From Kineosporia succinea (lineage in GTDB: Bacteria > Actinomycetota > Actinomycetes > Actinomycetales > Kineosporiaceae): a stretch of 64,000 nucleotides of DNA. The number at the start of each line of letters is the position of its first letter. The first letter of the stretch is position 1. A model generated the notes under the pieces. That model was not told the origin of the DNA, did no database searches, and saw only the letters and a list, made by a program, of their open reading frames with translations. The stretch is from the NCBI RefSeq assembly GCF_030811555.1, contig NZ_JAUSQZ010000001.1, forward strand, positions 4,089,241 through 4,153,240, written 5' to 3'. Made by a program: the position numbers and the translations under genes. Positions 1 through 7,203 of this stretch are shown here, piece after piece.

Positions 1-1
1 C

Positions 2-1252
2 GACACCCTGGTCAAGCTGATGGAGGACCACCGCGACGAGCTGGTGGTCATCGTGGCCGGGTACGCGCCCAACATGCGGGCCTTCATGGCCCAGAACCCG
101 GGCCTGGACTCGCGTTTTACCAAGACCGTGGAGTTCGAGAGCTACTCCAGCGACGAGCTGGTGACGATCGTGGAGCGGCTGTGCCGCAAGAACCACTACG
201 CGCTGGAGTACGAGACGCAGCAGGCGCTGCGCCGCGTCTTCGACAAGATGCCCCGCACCGAGACGTTCGGTAACGCGCGTTCGGCCCGGCTGGTGTTCGA
301 GGAGATGCTGGGCCGGCAGGCCTACCGGCTGGCGGCCACCCCCGACGTCGCCGAGATCGAGCTGGCCCGGCTGCTTCCCGAGGACCTGTCCGACACCGCC
401 GACACCTCGACCTCGGGCGGAAGTGCCACCGGGGCGATCGTGGACGGCCTCATGCACAAGCTCGAGAGCATGATCGGCCTGCAGGAGGTCAAGCGTGAGG
501 TGGCCGACGTCGTCGACCTGATCGCCTCGGCCAAGGCCCGCGTGGAGGCGGGGCTGCCGGCTCCGTCGATGTCCCGGCACCTGGTCTTCGCGGGCCCGCC
601 CGGTACCGGTAAGACCACCGTGGCCCGGCTCTACGCGCAGCTGCTGAACGCGATGGGGGTGCTCTCGACCGGTCAGATGGTCGAGGTGGCCCGTGCCGAC
701 CTGGTCGGGCAGTACGTGGGGCACACCGCGCAGAAGACGCTCGAGGTGTTCAACCGCGCCCGCGGCGGCGTGATGTTCATCGACGAGGCGTACACGCTCG
801 CGCCGCCCGGGGCCGGTAACGACTTCGGCCGCGAGGCGATCGACACGCTGGTCAAGCTGATGGAGGACCACCGCGACGAGATCGTGGTGATCGTGGCCGG
901 GTACACCGGGGACATGAAGCAGTTCCTGGACGCGAACGTCGGTCTGGCGTCGCGGTTCAGCCACCAGATCAACTTCGCCTCCTACAGCCCGGACGAACTG
1001 GTCGCGATCTTCCAGGCCCTGGCCGGCTCGGGCGGGTACGAGGCCTCGGGGGAGACCCTGCAGGTGCTGCGGACGCACTTCGGCACGGTCGATCGCGGCG
1101 ACACGTTCGGCAACGGCCGATACGCCCGTCAGCTGCTCGACAAGGCGATCACCCGGCAGGCGAGCCGGCTGCGCACGATCCCGAACCCCTCGGTCCAGGA
1201 CATGCAGCTGCTGACCCAGACCGACGTCGTGGCCGCGCTGGGAAGGCGTTGA
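2..1252 (+). CDS. Tandem AAA+ ATPase, CbxX/CfxQ (EccA-like) family, 5' end missing
   Basis: This is the 3' part of a gene that runs off the left edge; the frame is already open at base 2. It encodes two consecutive AAA+ modules of the CbxX/CfxQ/SpoVK group. Of the first, only the end is present (LMEDHRDELVVIVAGY and the helical lid). The second is complete: Walker A GPPGTGKTT at 592-618, Walker B VMFIDEAYT near 770-796, and a second copy of the LMEDHRDE...VAGY block near 855-905. The two modules therefore look like repeats of each other. Family members form hexameric rings that remodel partner proteins (Rubisco activases, type VII secretion ATPases). The partner here is unknown. The next gene starts 7 bases on and encodes a secreted protein, and an Hsp70-like gene follows, so a protein-handling role is an inference only. 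Confidence 0.88.
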   Translation, partial: DTLVKLMEDHRDELVVIVAGYAPNMRAFMAQNPGLDSRFTKTVEFESYSSDELVTIVERLCRKNHYALEYETQQALRRVFDKMPRTETFGNARSARLVFEEMLGRQAYRLAATPDVAEIELARLLPEDLSDTADTSTSGGSATGAIVDGLMHKLESMIGLQEVKREVADVVDLIASAKARVEAGLPAPSMSRHLVFAGPPGTGKTTVARLYAQLLNAMGVLSTGQMVEVARADLVGQYVGHTAQKTLEVFNRARGGVMFIDEAYTLAPPGAGNDFGREAIDTLVKLMEDHRDEIVVIVAGYTGDMKQFLDANVGLASRFSHQINFASYSPDELVAIFQALAGSGGYEASGETLQVLRTHFGTVDRGDTFGNGRYARQLLDKAITRQASRLRTIPNPSVQDMQLLTQTDVVAALGRR

Positions 1253-1259
1253 TCGCACC

Positions 1260-2408
1260 GTGAAGACCTGGTTGCTCCGGCTCGGCGGTCCGGCCCTGAT
1301 CCCCGTGGTCGGGCTGCTGCTGTGCCTGGCGCTGGTCCCGTTCGCGCCGCGGGCCGGGGCCTCTCCGAGTGCCGCCGAGACGGCTCCGCCCCCTTCGCCG
1401 ACCCCGGTGACCTCGACGTCGCCGGCACCGGTGGGTCAGTGCGCGGACGATTCGACGGCCGGCAAGCGGGTACTGGCGCTGTACGTGCGGGGTGACGACC
1501 AGAGCGACCGGTTCGCCGCCAACGAGAGCCGGTTCCGGAGCTGGCTGGACACGGTCGACCGGGCGTTCGTCTACTCGTCCCGGATCAACGGCGGGGGCTG
1601 GCGCAAGGTGCGCTGGGCCCGCGACGCCATGACCTGCCAGCAGGTGGTCGAGGACGTCGTGGTGCCGCAGACGTCGATGGAGGACACCGACACGATCACC
1701 GCGGCGCTGAAGGCCCAGGGGTACGACCGGGCCGACCGCAAGTACGTGGTCTGGTACGACCAGGCGGGCTGCGGCGTCGGTTTCGGGGCGGGCGGCAACG
1801 ATCTGCCCGACTGGTACAACCTCTACAACTACGGTCCGCACTACGCGATGATCGGCACCTCCTGCTGGAGCTGGTCGACCACTCTGCACGAGCTCCTGCA
1901 CACCCTGGGCGCGGTGAACCCGAGCGCGCCCCACGCCTCCGAGAAGGGGCACTGCTGGGACGCGAACGACGTGCTCTGCTACGACGACGAGGGGCTTCCG
2001 GCGGGCGGCCTGAAGCAGGTCTGCAAGCTGCCGGCCCGGGCGTCGAAGGCCGGGCTCGCGGCCAACGTCATCGACTGCAACGGCGACGACTACTTCAACA
2101 CCGCGCCGCCGGCCGGTTCGTACCTGGCCACCCACTGGAACGTGGCCGACAGCGAGTTCCTCTACGACCAGGAACCGGTGAAGGCCACCGCGGGTTCCGC
2201 GTCGGCCGGGCAGACCCAGCAGGTGCCGGCCGGGCAGGCCCAGCAGGCCCCGGCCGGGCAGACCCAGCAGGCTCCGACCGGGCAGCTGCCGGCCGGGCAG
2301 ACCCCGGGAGCACCGGCCGCCACCGAGGGAACTGCGCAGACGAGCACTCGTCAGGGGACGGACGGGAAGAGTTCGCCGCCGGATTCCGGCCGGCCGGTGG
2401 AGCCCTAA
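1260..2408 (+). CDS. Secreted putative zinc metalloprotease (HExxH) with Gln/Pro/Gly-rich repeat tail
   Basis: The 382-residue protein begins at GTG, 7 bases after the AAA+ gene, so the two are probably cotranscribed. Residues 1-34 look like a signal peptide or N-terminal anchor (Lys/Arg, a long hydrophobic stretch, then A-rich), followed by a Pro/Thr/Ser linker to about residue 60. The core (60-305) carries HELLHTLGAVNPSAPH with H210, E211 and H214 as the expected zinc and catalytic residues; H225 is a possible third ligand. Several Cys residues could form disulfides outside the cell. From about residue 314 the tail is a tandem repeat of an eight-residue unit (AGQTQQAP and variants), encoded by a 24-bp repeat near 2205-2304. 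I cannot place the core in a named peptidase family. Activity is inferred from the HExxH motif alone. Confidence 0.7.
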   Translation: MKTWLLRLGGPALIPVVGLLLCLALVPFAPRAGASPSAAETAPPPSPTPVTSTSPAPVGQCADDSTAGKRVLALYVRGDDQSDRFAANESRFRSWLDTVDRAFVYSSRINGGGWRKVRWARDAMTCQQVVEDVVVPQTSMEDTDTITAALKAQGYDRADRKYVVWYDQAGCGVGFGAGGNDLPDWYNLYNYGPHYAMIGTSCWSWSTTLHELLHTLGAVNPSAPHASEKGHCWDANDVLCYDDEGLPAGGLKQVCKLPARASKAGLAANVIDCNGDDYFNTAPPAGSYLATHWNVADSEFLYDQEPVKATAGSASAGQTQQVPAGQAQQAPAGQTQQAPTGQLPAGQTPGAPAATEGTAQTSTRQGTDGKSSPPDSGRPVEP

Positions 2409-2447
2409 AGCCCACAGGGCCCACGGGACCCACAGGACCCGCAGACC

Positions 2448-3542
2448 CTAGGCCCTTGGGCCCACAGGTCGCTGGGCCCGGCCCGCCAGCATCGCGGCGC
2501 CCAGCGCGGCGCGGTGCTGGGGGTCGCTGAGCACCGTCACCGGGCGGCCCAGGTCTTCGGTCAGCATGGTTGCCACCAGGGGGATCCGGGCCGTCCCGCC
2601 GACCAGCAGCACCTCACCGAGGTCGGCCGGCCGGACCCCGACCGAGTCGAGGACCCGCCGCAGCACCGGCAGACCGGCCTCGAGCGGAGGACGGAGCCAG
2701 GCCTGCAGCGCCTCGCGGGTGAGGGTCACCGGACGCGACCGGCCCAGGCCGGGGGCGTCGATGTCCACCGAGCCGGCCTCCCACACCGACTCCTTGGCCC
2801 GCACGCAGGCCTCCCGCAGCCGGCGCAGCGCGGCCGTGTCCTCGGGCCGGGCCGGGTCGAGAAGGCCGACGGCACCGTCGGCGGCGCGGTCCAGGTGCGT
2901 CATCACCGCGTCGTCGAGGTCGACCCCGCCGAACCACTCCAGCGACTCCGGCACGCCGAGCACGCCGATCGGGCCGGCCTCGGCGTTCTCGACCCGCACG
3001 GTCCGGATCACCGTGGCGTCGAACGTGCTGCCCCCGGCGTCGTACACGGCGATCGGCGCGGGCCCACCGCTCGGCCGGCCGCCGTGGTGGTGCACCACCA
3101 CGGCCTCGGCGTCGGTGATCAGGGTGACCCGGTCGCGGCTGAGCCCGGCCCGCCGGGTGACCTCCGCGAACTGCTCACGCCGGTAGGGACCCCAGCCGGC
3201 CGGACAGGTGAGCACCACCCGGTCGGGAGGCCCGCCGAGCCGGGCCTTGACCCGCTCGAGCACGCCGGTGAGCAGGGCGGTCATCAGCTCCGCGGGGGTG
3301 CTGGAGGTCTCGCCGACCGACATCGGGGCGGAGTCGCCCAGGCGACGCCGGAACAGGTGCGCGGCGATCTCGGCCCCGCCCTCGCCGGTTCCGGCCGCGA
3401 GCGTGCCGTCGGGGAGCGCCCGCACCACCGAGGGCATGAGGGGGGAGCGGCGGCCCAGCCGTAAGGTTCGTACCGGGCCACCCCGGCTGACGGCGGCGGC
3501 GGTGAACGCGGTGCCGACGTCGATCCCCAGGCCGTAGCTCAA
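2448..3542 (-). CDS. Hsp70-like ATPase, nucleotide-binding domain only
   Basis: The reading frame runs much further upstream, but that part lies antisense to the response regulator gene. A TTG at 3540-3542 is preceded by GAGAGG with six-base spacing and gives a normal Hsp70 N-terminus (LSYGLGIDVGTAFTAAAV), so I place the start there: 364 residues. Phosphate-1 (GIDVGTAFT), phosphate-2 (VYDAGGSTFDATVI) and adenosine (LLVGGTARIPL) motifs are all present, so ATP binding is likely. The protein ends about 40 residues after the adenosine motif. There is no substrate-binding beta domain or lid, unlike DnaK (about 600+ residues). Family knowledge: actinobacteria carry many such truncated Hsp70 relatives of unknown role. 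It is transcribed divergently from the two-component pair and converges on the secreted HExxH gene. Confidence 0.82.
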   Translation of the reverse strand: MSYGLGIDVGTAFTAAAVSRGGPVRTLRLGRRSPLMPSVVRALPDGTLAAGTGEGGAEIAAHLFRRRLGDSAPMSVGETSSTPAELMTALLTGVLERVKARLGGPPDRVVLTCPAGWGPYRREQFAEVTRRAGLSRDRVTLITDAEAVVVHHHGGRPSGGPAPIAVYDAGGSTFDATVIRTVRVENAEAGPIGVLGVPESLEWFGGVDLDDAVMTHLDRAADGAVGLLDPARPEDTAALRRLREACVRAKESVWEAGSVDIDAPGLGRSRPVTLTREALQAWLRPPLEAGLPVLRRVLDSVGVRPADLGEVLLVGGTARIPLVATMLTEDLGRPVTVLSDPQHRAALGAAMLAGRAQRPVGPRA

Positions 3543-3668
3543 CGGTTTCCTCTCGGATTCGAGAAATGCATATTTGCTCGATGCTGAGGATAATCCAGCG
3601 AGGTAATCTGCCCCGCTGTACCTGATGCGGCTACCTGAAGGCTCATTCACAAGACCCATGGCGATCTC
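3543..3668. promoter_or_regulatory. Divergent promoter region between Hsp70-like gene and response regulator
   Basis: This 126-base spacer is visibly more A/T-rich than its surroundings and must contain both divergent promoters. It holds a short inverted repeat at 3551-3564 (TCTCG, 4-base loop, CGAGA), immediately upstream of the TTG start. I see no unambiguous -10/-35 pair. Confidence 0.3.
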
Positions 3669-4361
3669 ATGACCGACCCCAGCGCCGAGCCACCCGTCCC
3701 GCTGAGGGTGGCGGTGGCCGAGGACGGCGCGCTCTTCCGGGAGGGCCTGGTCCTGCTCCTCGAGGCCACCGGGCACCACGTGGTCGGAGCGGTGGACGAC
3801 GGGGACAAGCTGGCGGCCCTGATCGAGCGCACCCCGGTCGACGTCGCGGTGCTCGACATCCGGATGCCCCCGGAACCCGACGGGGGCCTGACCACGGCCC
3901 GCCGCCTGCGCGCCCTCCACCCGCGTACAGGACTGCTGCTGCTCTCGCACTACGCGGAGGCGCACTACCTGATGGAGATCCTGAAGATCGGTACCGAGGC
4001 CATCGGGTACCGCCTGAAAGACCGCATCTCCAGCGCCGACGCCCTGCGGGACACGGTGCGCCGGGTGTCGGCCGGCGAGATCGTGATCGAGCCGGTGGTG
4101 GCGGCGCACCTGGTCGGCAGCCCGGCCGGGCAGCCCGACGAACTGGGGTCGCTGACCGGGCGGGAGGCCGAGGTGCTGCGGCTGATGGCCGAGGGCCGGT
4201 CGAACTCGGGCATCGCCCGGGAGCTGTTCCTGTCGCCGAAGGCCGTGGAGAAGAACGTGGCCGCCATCTTCGCCAAGCTGAACCTGCCCACCGACGCGAC
4301 GTCCCACCACCGGCGGGTTCTGGCCGTGCTGACCTACCTGAGGGCCCGGCGGGAAGGATGA
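3669..4361 (+). CDS. NarL/FixJ-family response regulator (REC + LuxR-type HTH)
   Basis: The 230-residue protein has a receiver domain (about 11-130) and a C-terminal LuxR/GerE helix-turn-helix (about 160-225). The acidic pocket (AED near 18-20) and phosphoacceptor D63 in VAVLDIRMPP are intact, and the conserved lysine is in YRLKDR. The HTH shows LTGREAEVLRLMAEGRSN and the recognition-helix pattern LFLSPKAVEKNVAAIF. It is the DNA-binding output of the kinase encoded immediately downstream, whose ATG overlaps this stop codon (ATGA). No target operator can be named. The Hsp70-like gene across the divergent promoter, and the degenerate kinase and giant glycosyltransferase genes downstream, are possible targets by location only. 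Confidence 0.93.
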   Translation: MTDPSAEPPVPLRVAVAEDGALFREGLVLLLEATGHHVVGAVDDGDKLAALIERTPVDVAVLDIRMPPEPDGGLTTARRLRALHPRTGLLLLSHYAEAHYLMEILKIGTEAIGYRLKDRISSADALRDTVRRVSAGEIVIEPVVAAHLVGSPAGQPDELGSLTGREAEVLRLMAEGRSNSGIARELFLSPKAVEKNVAAIFAKLNLPTDATSHHRRVLAVLTYLRARREG

Positions 4362-5374
4362 GCGTCGTCCCGACCGGGAGGGACGGGCTTCTGGCCGGGA
4401 TCGCGGCGGTCCGCCCGGGCCCCGGCGGCGTGCACCTGACCCAGCTGTGCCGCCAGATCCGCTCGGGGCTGGGCGTCGCGCGGGTCCGGCTCGTGCTCTC
4501 CGACGGCCGCGAGTTCGCCTGGCCGGCCGAGCCGTCACCGCACCGCCCGCGCTGGACGGCGCTGACGGCCGGCCGCGAGAAGGTCGGCGAGATCGGGGTC
4601 GAACAGGGCTATCTCCCGTTCGGGCGGCGCCGTCGGCGACTGCTCTCGGAGGTGGCGGGGCTGCTCGGGCCGTTGCTCCGGGGGGCTCAGCTGCAGAGCG
4701 AGATCGACCGGTCACTGGAGTCGGCGCGCGGGCATGCGGAACGGGTGGCGGCGGTGCGGCGCCGGGCCTTCGGCGAGCGTGACGCCGAGCGCCGTCAGAT
4801 CGAGCGGGACCTTCACGACGGCGCCCAGCACCACCTGGTGGCCCTCGGGATGACCCTGGGACTGCTGGAGCTGCACGCGGCCAACGACGACGTGCCGGGG
4901 CAGCGGAAACAGCTGCTGCGCCTGCGCAACGGCCTGGACCGGGCCGAGAACGCGCTGTTCATCACCGCCACCGGCGGCAGCCCGCTGCTGCAGGACGCCG
5001 GGGTGCAGCCGGCGCTGCTGGCCGAGTTCCGCGACGCCGGCTCGCAGGTGCGGTTCGACGTGTCGGAGTGGGACGCCGCACGACGGTACGAGGCGCTGGT
5101 GGAGCTCGCCGTCTACTTCATCTGCCTGGAGGCGGTGAACAACGCCCGCAAGCACGCGCCCGAGGCCCAGGTGACCGTGCGGCTGTCGGACAGCCCGGCC
5201 GGGCTCACGTTCTCGGTGACCGACACCGGGCCGGGCGCCGACCCGCGTCACCTGCACGAGGGGTCGTCCGGCATGGCGAACATGCGGCGCCGCATGGTGG
5301 CGGCCGGGGGCCGGCTGCAGGTGCGCTCGGCGCCGGGGGCGGGCACCACGGTGCTCGGGTTCATCCCCTTCTGA
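4358..5374 (+). CDS. NarL-type sensor histidine kinase (HisKA_3 + HATPase_c)
   Basis: The 338-residue protein overlaps the response regulator by four bases (ATGA), so the pair is translationally coupled. Residues 1-130 hold no recognisable transmembrane segment and form a cytoplasmic sensory region I cannot name. The dimerisation/phosphoacceptor helix reads RRQIERDLHDGAQHHLVALG with phosphoacceptor H153. The ATPase domain (about 245-338) shows the N-box ALEAVNN-type sequence LEAVNNARKHA, the G1 box DTGPGAD and a short G2 region (GSSGMANMRRRM). It should phosphorylate the receiver encoded just upstream. Its 3' end overlaps the convergent degenerate kinase-like gene by 14 bases. Confidence 0.92.
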   Translation: MSVVPTGRDGLLAGIAAVRPGPGGVHLTQLCRQIRSGLGVARVRLVLSDGREFAWPAEPSPHRPRWTALTAGREKVGEIGVEQGYLPFGRRRRRLLSEVAGLLGPLLRGAQLQSEIDRSLESARGHAERVAAVRRRAFGERDAERRQIERDLHDGAQHHLVALGMTLGLLELHAANDDVPGQRKQLLRLRNGLDRAENALFITATGGSPLLQDAGVQPALLAEFRDAGSQVRFDVSEWDAARRYEALVELAVYFICLEAVNNARKHAPEAQVTVRLSDSPAGLTFSVTDTGPGADPRHLHEGSSGMANMRRRMVAAGGRLQVRSAPGAGTTVLGFIPF

Positions 5375-7094
5375 GCGCTGCCGTCCTCTCCAGCTCCACC
5401 AGCTCGGTCGCTCCGAGCCGGAGCTCCTCCAGGTCGGTCTCCATCGAGCCGAGCCGGTGCGCCGGTGGCGGGGTCACCACCGCCAGGCGCAGCAGGGTGC
5501 CCAGAGCGGTGCGGGCCCGCAGCAGATCGGCCCGGGCCACCACCTCGGTGGTCAGCACCTCGGACAGGTCGCGCCAGTCGGCCCCGGCCCGCAGCAGACC
5601 GGCGCCGGGCAGCTCCACGTCGAAGGTCGCCTCGGGCGCGGCGGGGGAGGGCCGCACGATCACGTCGGGCACCGTGTCGATGAGGCCCATGGACAGGTCA
5701 CCACGCAGCGTCGGCAGGCCGTCGGCGGGAGTGGCCGGGCTGTCGGGGAGCACCGGCACCAGCACGAGATCCGGCCGGTTGCGCACGGTCTCGGTGATCC
5801 GCTCGGTGCGGCGGCTGCCCTCCTCGAGCCCGACCACGGCCACGTGCACGGGCTCGTCCATCCGGCCGAGCAGGCGCCGGGCCCGCGCCGAGCCGGCCGC
5901 GTCGGCGTACCGCGCCACGAGCGAGAGCGCCTGCGCCCGCACCCGGGCGTAGAGGTTGCCCGGCTCGACCAGGGCGGCCCGGGAGACCGGCTCGAGCCGG
6001 TCGGGCACCCAGGCCACCACCTGCACGGTGCCCGGCCCGCCGGTCACACCGACCCAGCCGCCGAGCGTCCCCAGCCGGCCGGCGTCCACCGCCAGCTCGG
6101 CCCGGACCGCGGCCTCGGTGCGGTCGCAGCGGGCCTGGACGGTGACCTGGAGCCCGGCCGCGCGGCTGGCCAGGAGCCGGTGCTCGAGCACGATCTCCAG
6201 GTCGGACCCGCCCGCGCCGAGCGCGTGCAGGGCCGCGGCGCTCAGGTAGTAGAGAGAGGCGGCGACCTCCTGGTCCACCCGGGCCGGTACCGAACCGGTG
6301 ATCCGCACCCGGCCCGGATGGGCGCTCGCCACCTCGGCCAGCGCCGCCCGCAGCCCCTGGCGGTAGAGCACCTGCGGGTGGATACCGCGCACCAGTGAAC
6401 GGAAGTCGGTGAGCAGCCGGTCGAGCTGGGTCCGCAGGTCGCCCAGCCGGCCGTCGAGGTCCGGTTCACGCATCAGCCGGTCGATCCCGGTCTGCAGCGG
6501 GGTCAGCCGCCCACGGCTGAAGGTGACGACCTCGGCCGCCACCCGCCGGCGTTCCAGTTCTCGCACCCCGGCCAGCCGCCGGGACGAGTCCAGGACCTCA
6601 CCGGCCAGCTGGGTGGTGTACCCGACCTGGCGCCGTAGCTCGGTCTGCAGGTCCTCGCGCTGGTGCAGGACCATCAGGCAGTTCGCGGTGTCGGCCAGCT
6701 CCCGCCGGCGGCGCCGGGAACTGCGGCCGGGAGCCAGGGTCAGCACCGTGTGCACCTGATCCTGCGGGCCGTGCAGCAGGGCGTGCGGGAACCGGCGCAG
6801 TTCGGTCGTTCCCTGTTCCCGGGAGGGCACGGCGTCCGGCGGCCAGCACATCACCGCCCGTAGTCGCGTCGGGTCGTCCGTCCGGGCCCGCCACAGTTGC
6901 GCGTGATCGGCGTGGGTGACGTCGGCCAGCCGGCGCAGCAGGGCGCGCCGCGCGGCCGGTACCGGTGTGCGGGGATCGAGGAGAGCCAGGGCGGCGTACG
7001 CGGAACGGGCCGAGGCGAGCGCCTCAGGAGCCGGAAGCACGGGCACGGCGGCGGGAGTCAGGGGTGTCGGGGACCCCGGGGCCTGGCCAGGCAA
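5361..7094 (-). CDS. Degenerate histidine-kinase-like protein with C-terminal GTPase-like domain lacking a P-loop
   Basis: A TTG start at 7092-7094 has a good site (GGACGGAG, five bases before it), giving 577 residues. The N-terminal 170 residues look GAF-like. Residues about 180-330 follow a HisKA_3 kinase (ELERRRVAAEVVTFSRG, then LVRGIHPQVLYRQGLRAALA), but the DLHDG phosphoacceptor motif is replaced by VVTFSRG. The ATPase region also lacks a clear N-box (LYYLSAAALHALG) and G1 box. From about residue 375 the pattern ARRLLGRMDEPVHVAVVG resembles the start of dynamin-like GTPases, but the P-loop GxxxxGKS is absent (VVGLEEGSRRTE). Both enzymatic halves therefore look dead, which suggests a binding or regulatory role. 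It is divergent from the giant glycosyltransferase gene and converges on the active kinase gene. The domain reading is my own pattern match. Confidence 0.7.
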   Translation of the reverse strand: MPGQAPGSPTPLTPAAVPVLPAPEALASARSAYAALALLDPRTPVPAARRALLRRLADVTHADHAQLWRARTDDPTRLRAVMCWPPDAVPSREQGTTELRRFPHALLHGPQDQVHTVLTLAPGRSSRRRRRELADTANCLMVLHQREDLQTELRRQVGYTTQLAGEVLDSSRRLAGVRELERRRVAAEVVTFSRGRLTPLQTGIDRLMREPDLDGRLGDLRTQLDRLLTDFRSLVRGIHPQVLYRQGLRAALAEVASAHPGRVRITGSVPARVDQEVAASLYYLSAAALHALGAGGSDLEIVLEHRLLASRAAGLQVTVQARCDRTEAAVRAELAVDAGRLGTLGGWVGVTGGPGTVQVVAWVPDRLEPVSRAALVEPGNLYARVRAQALSLVARYADAAGSARARRLLGRMDEPVHVAVVGLEEGSRRTERITETVRNRPDLVLVPVLPDSPATPADGLPTLRGDLSMGLIDTVPDVIVRPSPAAPEATFDVELPGAGLLRAGADWRDLSEVLTTEVVARADLLRARTALGTLLRLAVVTPPPAHRLGSMETDLEELRLGATELVELERTAALRRG

Positions 7095-7203
7095 TCGTGC
7101 TCCGTCCTGTACGACCCCCCGGTGGTAGACCCCGAAACCCTAACCCGGGAAGGGGTCTCCCGCGAAGACGGGGGACCGACCCGGTCGTCACGGAAGGTCA
7201 CCG

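Noticed and set aside
2448-4715. Very long Hsp70 reading frame extending to 4715
   Set aside because: The part beyond 3542 is antisense to the response regulator. A TTG with a good ribosome binding site at 3542 gives the normal Hsp70 start.
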